Shown here piece after piece: positions 44,285 to 53,732 of a DNA stretch of 64,000 bases. This DNA comes from Hysterium pulicare CBS 123377 (Eukaryota > Ascomycota > Dothideomycetes > Hysteriales > Hysteriaceae), in NCBI GenBank assembly GCA_000467715.1, contig AJFK01000289.1:22052-86051 (forward strand), read 5' to 3'. The position numbers were made by a program, and so were the translations under genes. Under the pieces are notes generated by a model that was not told the DNA's origin, made no database searches, and saw only the letters and a list, made by a program, of their open reading frames with translations. How positions within the stretch are numbered: position 1 is the first letter of the stretch; every line of letters starts with the position of its first letter.

Positions 44285-45115
44285 AAGAGATGTTTAGGAC
44301 CGGATATGCCTTGATGGGGGTTTTGGCTGGTCTTTGGGGAAAAGGCGGGGGCAAAGGGGGAAGTTTGGGTCCAGAGGTATCTCGAGTTTGGGTCCAGAGG
44401 TATCTCGAGTTTGGGTGTTGAGCTTTACTTGACCTTATTCTGGCGTCTTGGCCGCATGCATTAGGATATGGTGGTCGCATTTTTCGGAGCATCTTGAAGG
44501 AGTGCTGGAAGAATTTATCGTATATCTAGCATTTGGCTCACTGGGGACTGAGCTACATCTATATATCATCCAATGATCAGCTTCGGACTTGTGCGTTCGT
44601 AAATCATTATTTGTGGTCAATCCTTTAACTGCGTGATTTACTTACTATATTGCTACTAATGTAAATTCATACTATGAACTTAAAACCTTTTACCGCCTAT
44701 CTTAAACCACATACCCAGAAAACGTATTCCAAAGAGTACTCCTTAAGCTTCAGCAACCTTTTCAGACTTTTCGAGGAGCTCAAATATGCTTGGGATGCTA
44801 CGGTAGTCTTGCTAAAAGGAGGCTTGCACAACTCTTTAAGCCATGTAATCTACAACCCAAAAAGGTAGAAATCTAGGCTAAGAGATAATAAGTAAGTATA
44901 TCTAAATTAGGTTCTAGAGTAATAATGAAGTAGACAATATTAGATTTCCTACTTTGTAGACCTCTGTTCCCAACCATATTCCGGTTCCCTCCTTCTACAA
45001 GGCCGGTTTGACCTCTGCATTATGCATTAAAGTACTTTCGCCGCCGTGAGTCTTAACTACATATTTCTCTTACTACTTCTCTACCTTAGTATACGTGAGA
45101 AAAACATATAGGACT
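44285..45115. other. Start of a gene-poor, AT-rich block
   Basis: This is the 3' flank of ELG1. A 23-bp tandem repeat lies at 44362-44417 (separate entry). From about 44600 the sequence is AT-rich. No intact gene is seen. Confidence 0.6.
44362..44417 (+). repeat. Perfect 23-bp tandem duplication
   Basis: The unit agtttgggtccagaggtatctcg is present twice without change (44362-44384 and 44385-44407), followed by the first nine bases of a third copy. It begins about 80 bases after the ELG1 stop codon. Exact identity suggests a recent event. Confidence 0.92.
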
Positions 45116-45149
45116 CCTCTATTGCCCCAGGGGTATTATATAAGCTATA

Positions 45150-45474
45150 AAGCACCATCCCGATCTCGCTCTTGAAGCCGTTGCGATGCGAAATGCCGAG
45201 CAAATGGCTCATAGGCGTGCAGTTTGGAATGAGAAGCAGCGCTAGCATGAACGTATGCGCCAAGCAGAGTACTCTCGTTGTCTCACTTACCCCCGGAATA
45301 GATTAGTGACGAAGCGCAAGAACGAAGGGAATCCGATGACCAAGGCAGAGAATGATGGCATCAAGAAGCGAAAGGGGCTGTGATTGGAGCTTTCTTCCGC
45401 CGGTGGGAACTGGTGGCTACCGGTACAACTGGGAGGAAAGCGGCGAGGAACAAGAATCGAGTGAGGATGAGTGA
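45150..45474 (+). pseudogene. Relic copy B of an unrecognised small gene family
   Basis: In the frame from 45150 the translation reads HHPDLALEAVAMRNAEQMAH, then RRAVWNEKQR and an in-frame TAG at 45243, then HERMRQAEYSR and NPMTKAENDGIKKRK. After a frame shift near 45379 it reads FLPPVGTGGYRYNWEE and an acidic end. The same order of blocks is found on the opposite strand at 46717-47124. The stop and frame break mean this copy cannot give the full product. Function unknown. Confidence 0.72.
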
Positions 45475-45815
45475 TTTCTTTTGGGTTGTTTCTGGCGTTT
45501 GATGTTTTGTAGTTCTTGATATTCGGTTTGTTGTCAGGCTTTTTGTACGAGCAAGCATGGCTGACCTCTGCTCCGAGTTGTGGATGTATGTAGTGTTGAT
45601 GTTCTCTCTCGTTTCGTAGAACATATCAACTCGTCTTTTTCCTCCAAGTCTTAGTTTCCAGTAGTTGATTGTTTTTGTTCTGGTTTGTTCAGCCTTCGGC
45701 AGACCTGTTAGATATTTCGACGACACCATAGAAAAGTTACAAAATAGTGTTCCGCTATATTAGAAAGATACTTGCGAAGCTTTTTTGATAGCTTGATAGT
45801 AACGCGTTGACAACG
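45475..45815. other. Spacer between decayed sequences
   Basis: No gene is seen. A minus-strand frame at 45361-45729 opens with ATG but runs antisense to relic B and has a composition unlike a real protein. Confidence 0.5.
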
Positions 45816-46073
45816 TTAGAGTACGGGGTTCTTGGGGAGAGGCTCAATCGATGGAAATGTATCGTCGCCATCGAATTGCTGTGGTTCAGAATAGTTACCA
45901 CGAGGTTGCTCGAGGGAGGGATAACACCGTGAGCGTTTACGCGGAGGCAACGGCGGTGCTTCCTCCTCAGGATCATCGAGGAAATGTATCGCAACCTGCC
46001 AAGCTTCCCAGGCATTATGAATAGCAACTTCGGAGAGAGAGAAGATCGACGAAATCGATGAAGATGGCAGCAT
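45816..46073 (-). CDS. Possible small protein of 85 residues, unrecognised
   Basis: An ATG-initiated frame on the minus strand gives 85 residues. It includes an Ala/Trp/His-rich helical stretch (SEVAIHNAWEAWQVAIHF), an acidic patch with prolines (DDPEEEAPPLPPRKRSR) and a polar C-terminus. The composition is more protein-like than other frames in this block, and it lies between the two relics of the small gene family. I see no signal peptide, domain or intron. It may be a remnant of a larger gene or a chance frame. Confidence 0.3.
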   Translation of the reverse strand: MLPSSSISSIFSLSEVAIHNAWEAWQVAIHFLDDPEEEAPPLPPRKRSRCYPSLEQPRGNYSEPQQFDGDDTFPSIEPLPKNPVL

Positions 46074-46716
46074 GCGGCATCGGCGTAGGCATTGACTCAG
46101 AATAATGAGCCTCCGCAATCGCGTTTCGCGAACTCCCCCCTGGGTCTGTCAGGCCTTTAAAAGTTTCAACCTCTGATCATAACAAATCTCGATGCCACGT
46201 CCCCGCTCACCCTGGTTTTGCCTAAGTCTACGCTACTCAGACTCGGTGTTCAAGCATATAATTTTGTCAAGGTTTTAGAAACCAGATCTGTTTTTAAGGC
46301 GCCAGCTGAAAATCGGGGAACACCTTAACTTCCCCTATTCTCTAGGATGACGATGCCTCGTGAGCTACCCAACCTAATTATTTTTGTATCCCAAGACAGC
46401 CAGTTTTTATCAGTTGGAAGTCATGATGGTCGGGTCAAGCGCGGCATCTAAGAGTTGGTGGATGGGTTCCAACAGGGTCTAGCCTATAGATTCAACACAG
46501 CCGTCTGGGCTGGACTTAATTTGTGCGATCGGTCGTGATGCTGCTCTTGCTTCTGGTTGCGCCAACTCTCTTTTTAGAGGAAGTTTGGTGATGGCGGCGG
46601 TGGCGGCGGCGGCAGTGGTTGGGTTGTGAACCGTTATTCTCGCTATGTCAGCGTGAAGTTCGATTCAGCTATCTATAAGTAATGCTGGCTGCAAATCAGA
46701 AATTACTTTTCGTCCG
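46074..46716. other. Spacer, no gene seen
   Basis: There is a GGC/GGT-rich simple stretch near 46590-46620 and one short ATG frame at about 46351-46449 (MPRELPNLIIFVSQDSQF) with protein-like composition but no recognised family. Nothing else is seen. Confidence 0.5.
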
Positions 46717-47124
46717 TCAGTAAGTTTCCTTATCATCCTCCCAGTTGTACCGGTAGCCGCCAGGTCCTACAGGCAGTAGAGTTTTCCTAAACTCAAGCTT
46801 CTTTGCTCTTCTAAAAGCATCCTTCTCTTCCTTTGTCATTGAATTTTCCTGTCCTTTTCCCCGAGTAACCGTTCGAGCATACTCTCGCTGGCGTTCTCGC
46901 TTTTTATTCCAATTGGCGCGGTCATCAGCTACTCACTCGGCAATCCACTTCATCAGGAATTCAGGGGAGAGGTCGGCGTGATCCTTCGTGGCCCACTTGA
47001 CTTCTTGCCGCAACGGAGCATTACAGTTTACCCTTGAAAAGTCAAATTCACCCCAAGAATAGACATCAGTGTAGGTGGAATGGACACGACGTTTGTCGAC
47101 GGTGAAGGCACCTAACCAGGACAT
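46717..47124 (-). pseudogene. Relic copy A of an unrecognised small gene family (one in-frame stop)
   Basis: Reading from the ATG at 47124 on the minus strand gives MSWLGAFTVDKRRVHSTYTD and continues to WIAE, where a TGA at 46933-46935 interrupts. Past it the same frame is open for 71 codons: VADDRANWNKKRERQREYAR, ENSMTKEEKDAFRRAKK, LLPVGPGGYRYNWEDDKETY, and a final TGA. Blocks on both sides of the TGA match relic B in order, so the TGA lies inside the ancestral protein. A CGA-to-TGA change would explain it. The protein would be about 135 residues, basic and helical in the middle with a conserved GGYRYNWE end. I do not recognise the family. Alternatively, the short 63-residue product could be real. 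Confidence 0.65.
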
Positions 47125-49251
47125 TAAGTTGTACTCGCATGGGCTCTCACTTATTGATAGATAGTATAGAGTAAAGAACCTTTTCTTAACTATGTAGGAA
47201 TAGAAAAGAAATAAGAGGAAACCCTAGGTAGAGCTCACAGCGGCGGGAGCACTTTTATGCGTGACACAGAGACTCAATTGGCCATGCGGAAGGAGGAGAA
47301 ACTGGACATATAATGGTTAACGGAGGTTCCAGAAAGTAGAAGGCAAGTTCTTAGTTATACATTTATAGATTAAATTTAAAAAGAGAATGAAGTATTCTTA
47401 AAATTATAGATTTTTTTTCTTATATTAAAAATAAGATGTACTTAGTAGACTTATTTTGAGAGAGGCACCACTGAGAGTTTACTGACACCCTTGCATGGTA
47501 CGGTAATGGACTTATCGGTAGCTTAAGTGAATCTAGAGAGCCATGGACTATATCATGTCTTCGCACTACTAGAGCGTATCTATCATAGTGGATAGATGAT
47601 GGTCGTCATAGTTGAAGATGAATCCTTGGATAAAACGATGCGGAGCCTTTTGCTGTGATTCCTTTGAACGAGCGGTTTGGGGGTCTGAACGCGAAAAATG
47701 TATGAAGAAAAGGGGTTCGCACAGCCTGACTTGAAAGAGTATGAGTATGCTAATTGGCATGGTTCTTGAGTGCCCAAAGAATATTCCTTAACCTAAATCT
47801 ACTTTCATTTGGGTGGACTTGTTCCGTCATCAGCGGAGTCCCCACAGCTTAGCGAGAGGCATAAAAAATGCCAAAATCAACCCGAGGCTAAAAAACCGAA
47901 ATACAAAAAAAAGTGGTAATGTCTCCGCTCCCACTGTGAACAATTAGCAAGTGTGTGATAAATGCTAGAGAAGATTCTACGTACGAATCGAACTAGGGAC
48001 CTTTCGGTAAACTGAACTCCGTGAGGAGAATCATGAATGATATTACAGCTATAGAATATCAGTAACTGATATGCTTGAGTTGATTCGGGATGAAATTACC
48101 CGAACGTGATGAACCAACTACACCAAGCGGAGCTGTTTGTTGAAACAATTGATAGTTTTTTTACAATATATACGTTAATGAAAAAAAGAAATAAAAAGTG
48201 AGGGGTTCGATGGCCGATTTGAGCCGGAGATATGAGCGGTGTGCCGAACCGAAATCTATGACGCTAACTAGTCTTAGAAAGAGTTGGTACGGATCTATGG
48301 TCATAACGTCTGGAAGTTGCTTTCTTGAATTTATTTCCTTAGAGTTCCACTTCATAAGGGTATGCATATGAATGAAACAAAGGAACCGCAATCTACAGAT
48401 ACATAGGTCTCTATTATTAGGGTAAAAATCTGATAAGATTAACGTAGGACATTCCACAAAGACCACAAAGGTTTATATTCGTCGAAGCACACTGAACCAG
48501 GAGCACTTTATCTAGCATCCCATAGCTCAAATGTACCATGGAAAGCGCCCAAAGCTGATGGAACCTTAGAGTACTGTCATGCAACATATTAGTTGAGTTT
48601 GATAGATCAAAAGTCGCATAATAGGGCATATGCCATATATTCATAGTATATATTTTAGACGGTATATAAAAGAGCTTTATGGTCGAAATGCTGGTGTAGC
48701 TATCTCGGTCTGGGGTCTTAGTGCGGTAATAGGGCCGTTGCTTGTATTGCATTATGCCTTTCTCCTGCTTCCCATATGTAATCTCTAGAAGAGGTCCACT
48801 TTCGAGGGGGAAAATTGCTGGACTTCATTATGTGTATCACAAGGCCTCCGAGGTCTTTATAGGAGAATGCCCACTTATGTCCCTTCTCTTAGCATAGCTT
48901 ACCCACCTCTCCAAAACTAGAAACTCTAATATTGGATGTTGCGTAAAGTGTTCGGTATGCCACCTGTTTATGAGGGGTTTAACAAAGTTCGAATGATCTG
49001 TACATACTTCTAGCAGAGACTCTTATGCAGGTATCCATACCTTGTGAAAACTCATAGATTATGAGCTTAAAATGGGGGTATCTATTCTCAACATAGCCAC
49101 AGTTAACGCATCTTCGTTCCGAACCTAATAGTCGGCGCCACTTAACCCAACCGGAGAGCCAGGTATCCTCATGATAATCGCGTATATGAGCAGTTGTAGC
49201 TTGACAACATCCTGATGCGGACACGTCGAGGCATCAAGGAGCGGTCCTGTC
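47125..49251. other. AT-rich stretch without a gene; holds a tRNA-like sequence
   Basis: About 2.1 kb with many short AT-driven frames and homopolymer runs (for example T9 near 47411). No intact gene is visible. A tRNA-like A box and B box lie on the minus strand between 47984 and 48125 (separate entry). Confidence 0.6.
47984..48133 (-). ncRNA. tRNA-like relic or Pol III promoter pair (A box, hairpin, B box)
   Basis: On the minus strand TGGTGTAGTTGG (48125-48114) is a full match to the A-box/D-arm pattern. It is followed by a TTCGGG hairpin with CCCGAA closing a 9-base loop (48104-48084). About 119 bases after the A box comes AGTTCGATTCG (47994-47984), close to the B-box/T-loop consensus, preceded by AGGTCCCT. 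A T8 run lies about 70 bases further. The T-stem and acceptor stem do not pair, so it is not a standard tRNA. It could be a decayed tRNA or a SINE-like piece. Confidence 0.3.
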
Positions 49252-49905
49252 TCAAAGAAATTCATCCTCCTCCACGGGCAACGGTATAGACGCCGGCACA
49301 GCCACTTCTTTGACCGATCCTCCTCTTACTGCTGGCTCTCCGAGATTTTGATCTCCCGCGTCTGCGTTTTCTTCCACCTCCGACATTTCCTCATCACTGA
49401 TCCATTCCCGGTCCTCCTTCGCGGCCAAGGCACCAAACGCATTTTCCTCTCCTCCCTTGATTTTGGCTTTCTCTCCGTTGACGTCGTCCCAAGTTTTTCG
49501 TCGATCCTTGACTTTCCTCTCTTTTCCCACGCTCTTCTGCACCTTCAACTCCATTTTGTCCATCACATCTGCTGCTCGCTCCATGCCTTTCATTTGCCGC
49601 ATTCGCTGTTGTCGCTTCAACGGTTTTGATTTCGATCGCTTCGATATGCCGGCAGACTGCGCGGCAAGAACGTGAGGTTTGGGAGCGGATTTTGAAGAAG
49701 CATTTCGGGAATTTGATGTTGGTGGGTAAGTCGGTAGTGGGATGTTCTTAAGGGACTTGTCGAGGTCAATGGAAGGGGAGACTGCACGTCGAGCAGCGCG
49801 AGAATGAGGAGTCGTTGCTGCAGAATAGTTCAGCTGTTTGTCTTACACGTGGATAGGAAATAGTCCATGCATACTCTTTTTCTTAATTTTTGCGGTTTTT
49901 GCCAT
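49252..49905 (-). CDS. ALB1: Ribosome biogenesis protein Alb1
   Basis: Minus-strand exons 49905..49875 and 49817..49252 (57-nt intron) give 198 residues. The N-terminus MAKTAKIKKK, joined by splicing to TTPHSRAARRAVSPSIDLDKSLK, is the Alb1 signature. A basic nuclear-localisation-like patch (SKRSKSKPLKRQQRMRQMKG) and an acidic C-terminus (DDEE-rich, ending PVEEDEFL) follow. In yeast Alb1 binds Arx1 and travels with pre-60S particles from nucleus to cytoplasm. The gene is head-to-head with the UBP1-like gene, with 424 bases between the starts. Confidence 0.9.
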
Positions 49906-50329
49906 GGTTGCAAGCAAAATCGGACGGAATGAACCCTCTCAATGAAGATGATTCAGGGCCCGTGTCTCTTGTGGTAAGGCACGTCTTGGATTTCAAAGGG
50001 ACAATCAGTGCTTGTGAATGTAATTGTGCAAAAAATTATTCGCGTTGAGACCAAGTGGGATGTTCATGTCTTGGCATCGCCCGTTTGAAAGGCTGCGGCG
50101 AACGACGCGGCCTCATTCCCCGACGATTGCAAGACACTTCAACAATTTTGACACAACAACCCTTCACTCAAGACATTCATTTTTTCTTCTTCCTCTCGAT
50201 GCCGTATAAAGCTACTCCCTCCGCCAGTTTGCCTTGTAAGCGTCGAAATCCCATGCGTTGGCCGAAAGGATAAAGCCCATCCCACACCTCATCTCCGTTA
50301 GTTTCACCACAACCTTCACCGTTCACGAC
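49906..50329. promoter_or_regulatory. Divergent promoter region ALB1/UBP1-like
   Basis: This is the short shared space between two start codons. It has pyrimidine-rich runs on the right side (catttttcttcttcctctcg). No specific factor site is identified. Confidence 0.45.
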
Positions 50330-52755
50330 ATGAGCTACCAAAGTAGTTACCACACAGCGAATTACGCACACACGCCCGACTCTTCCACTTCCCCGACATC
50401 CAAGCTGCTTGCCTTCTTCGTAGGCTTGTATGTCCTCTTTAAGATCTTCGAACTAGTTGGCTTCCCAGTCTGGCTGTGGCTCCATTCTTTCCTGGGCATG
50501 GCATGGAATAGCTTCGTTTTCCTGGTACCGGCACGACTAGTCTTTCTTCGGGGTCAGACTATCTTAGATGACGGCGAAGACGACAGCGACCCCAGCGAGG
50601 AGAAGAAACCTGAAAATATGCAGGCGGCCAAGAGCGAGGTTTTGCGCAAGGTCTTTGGCCTTGATGGGCAGGGTTTGCTGAAGGGTCTTCAGGGTGACCG
50701 GTCACTCCGCGGAATGGGTATGCTTTTGAAAGGCAGCTCCAGTAATACGCCTCCGGGTTTGGGAAACTGGGACAACTCTTGTTATCAGAACAGCGTGATT
50801 CAGGTATTTATTTTTGCGCTTCATGGCTCAAAGATAACGTGCTGATCTTTCTTAAGGGTCTAGCATCATTACCCTCCCTAAAACAATACCTCTCACGAGC
50901 TACCTCGCAGTATGGAGGTTTGTCTAAAGATACCACAAATGGCGCGCTTTTCGACACAATCAACAAACTGAACGATCCTGAGAATTATGGACAGCGACTA
51001 TGGACCCCGGCCAAGCTCAAGTCAATGAGCAGCTTTCAACAACAGGACGCCCAGGAGTATTACTCAAAGATCCTTGATGAGCTGGATAAGGAAGTAATGA
51101 AGGCATCTAAAACTCTGGGAAGCTCAACAGCTACAGGGTTGCTCGAAGCAAGAACTCTGATCGATAGCTCGGTAGCCGCAACACAGAAAGGAGCGCTCGA
51201 TGAAGACAAGAGGAGACCAAAGTCCGAAATATCTTCTGTGGAAATATCGAAGGCACTTCAAAACCCTCTTGATGGCTTGTTAGCACAACGAGTTGGGTGC
51301 ATTCGATGTGGCTATACTGAAGGTTTATCGCTCATTCCCTTCAACTGCCTCACAGTACCATTGGGGCGAGCTTGGATGTATGACGTACGCGACTGCCTCG
51401 ATGCATACACAAGTCTCGAGTTCATTGAAGGAGTTGATTGTGCGAAATGTACCCTTCTCCGTACACGGGACACGCTCACAAGCCTCATGAAAAAGACTGG
51501 AGCCGTTATGCCGGAAATGTTGCGTAACAACATTACTACTCGCCTACAGGCCGTTGAAGAGGCTCTCGAAGATGACGACTTTGCCGACAATACGTTAATC
51601 AAGAAATGCCAGGTTCCGAAGAAAAATTGGGTATCTAGTACAAAGTCAAGGCAGGCCGTCGTCGCACGAGCTCCCAAGTCATTAGTCATCCACGTCAATC
51701 GTAGCGTTTTTGACGAGTTCACCGGAGCACAGCAGAAGAATTACGCCCAAGTCAAGTTCCCGAGGGATCTAGACTTTGGATCTTGGTGTTTGGGAAGTCG
51801 ACCGTCAAAATCGGAAGATCCGGATGAAGCAATTGAAGAATGGTCAAAGGATCCCAAAACATCGATGCTCGCTTCTACCGAAGTAGAAGCTACCACATCT
51901 TCACCTTTTCAGTATAGCCTCAAGGCCGCGATCACACATTATGGCCGTCATGAAAATGGTCATTACATATGTTACAGGAAACACTCTTGGACGGGAGCTA
52001 CCTCTCCGCCTAAGGAAAATGGTGAAGAGAACGAAGATAAACCACGGGAATGCTGGTGGTGCTTAAGCGACGACGACGTCTCCCGTGTTTCCGAAGACAA
52101 CGTGCTGAGTCAAGATGGCGTATTCATGTTATTCTACGAGCTTTGCGATGATGCGATATCTCAGGCGCCGATACCGAGCACAAAAGCTACGGAAGTGTTT
52201 GCAGTTTCGTCTCTAAGGGACCCACCACTTCCTCCAGCAGAGACAACCTTTCCGGCTGAAGCCAAATTTTCACTCACAAATACCGCTGCAGCAATACCAC
52301 TCCCTCCTGACTCGGATGACGAGGACTTTCCCTCTCCTCCAAGTTCAACGATTGAACCACCCACCTTTCCACTCCCTCTCACCGTTGAGTCAGCCACTGA
52401 AAAGCAAGTCCAGAACGTTGACATTCCCACTACTCTTCCGCCACCAGACAAAACTCACTACTACCCAACACCACCACCAGATGACTTTCATACCATCATC
52501 TTCGACACTGAAACCTCCGAACCCGAAACAGACACCGCCGCATACGACTCAGAAGACGCTCCATCTACTCAACTCACCAGCGACGATGAGCACGATTCCG
52601 AGGGCGATCATAAGTACGCTCTCGTTCTACCCATAACTCCGAATCCGAGCTCGTCGAGTAGTCCACCGTTTATGCGGACATCTGCAGCCGGAGCTGAGGC
52701 GAGGAGAAGGGGTGATGGGAAGAATGCGAGTCTGCCTATGGTTGCTGCGACTTAA
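50330..52755 (+). CDS. UBP1: Membrane-anchored ubiquitin carboxyl-terminal hydrolase (UBP1-like, USP family)
   Basis: Exons 50330..50803 and 50857..52755 (53-nt intron) give 790 residues. Residues 25-75 contain hydrophobic spans (LLAFFVGLYVLFKIFELVGF and FLGMAWNSFVFLVPARLVFL), as in yeast Ubp1 and USP30, so the enzyme is probably on the ER or mitochondrial surface. The Cys box GLGNWDNSCYQNSVIQ holds the nucleophile Cys151 and is completed by GLASLPSL after the intron. The box has Asp148 where most USPs have Gly. The His box THYGRHENGHYICY has the general base His527, and CWWCLSDDDVSRV provides the Asp. A Zn-binding CxxC pair (CIRCGYTEG and CAKCTLL) lies in the fingers. The C-terminal 180 residues are Pro/Asp-rich and disordered. 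It removes ubiquitin from unknown targets. Confidence 0.9.
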
Positions 52756-53732
52756 AGCTCAAGATAATTTCCTTGGGCATCTGATGATTGTGTGTAACGT
52801 GAAAAAATGGCGAATTGGGGTTCTGCATACAGTATGGCGTTTGGGGCATTTCTACAGCCCGCTTGGGACGACTCATTACGGATTCGGTGTTGCGCAGGTT
52901 GGCTTGAAACCAACAGAGCGCCTGGAAATCTTAGCATTGGCGTTAGTGATGGAAATATCCTTGCTAATAGCTCTTTAAGCTTGAGCTAAAATTGGCGTTT
53001 GTATATTTCTCGATAGCACTTCAATCGCTGGCATTGTGTACTAGCCAATAATGACAGAAATTCATGATTAGATGCTTTAGCCATAAGTGAAATTTCCTAA
53101 ACTCATGACTTATTATAGTAATTAAAGGTGACTGTTAATGGAAAAGGGTTTGGACTATTTATTTGAACTGCTCTAAACCCGAGGTGACATACTACTTTCC
53201 CGTGTGGAAATCGAGACCATTCTGAGCTACGTGGTCAATATTAAAGCAACTCGATGGGAGCGAGTAGAAATATCTAGAGCCTTTTCTCTTTCCTCTAAAT
53301 TAGTGTTAAAATATTTAGTAGAAAATTATAACATAGAAAAGTAGACCTTGAGAAAAACGATAGTATTTTGTTTGTATACAGTATTAAAGTCAGGTTTGAA
53401 CTTGGCACCGAGACTCAGCTGCGCTGAAAGAGTGTTAGCATGGTCACAGCATGTTCACTAGGAAGTGAAACGATAAGGTAAAGACAATAGTCCCGAATGC
53501 ATGCTAGCAGAATATCAAAGTGACTGTAGCTACAAGGCCCGTAACTCTCCTAGACACGATATTCCATCATACCATTCACCTACACGTAATGATCGCCCAA
53601 CGCTAGATATCGTAATACCCTTTCTAACATCGGTCACAACTCAGAACCCCACGGCAAGCCTGTCGTCACCCGAATCACTACACTATCTTACTCTCTAGCT
53701 CCAGAACCTCTATCCCCATTCGCTCGAGCTCG
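52756..53732. other. Convergent intergenic, AT-rich stretch
   Basis: This lies between the 3' ends of the deubiquitinase and the Arg-rich protein gene. From about 53040 to 53400 it is AT-rich. Short frames at 52712-52989 show no family features. Nothing else is seen. Confidence 0.55.

Noticed and set aside
47984-48133. True tRNA gene
   Set aside because: T-stem and acceptor stem do not pair and A and B boxes are too far apart for a normal tRNA, so it is reported only as tRNA-like.
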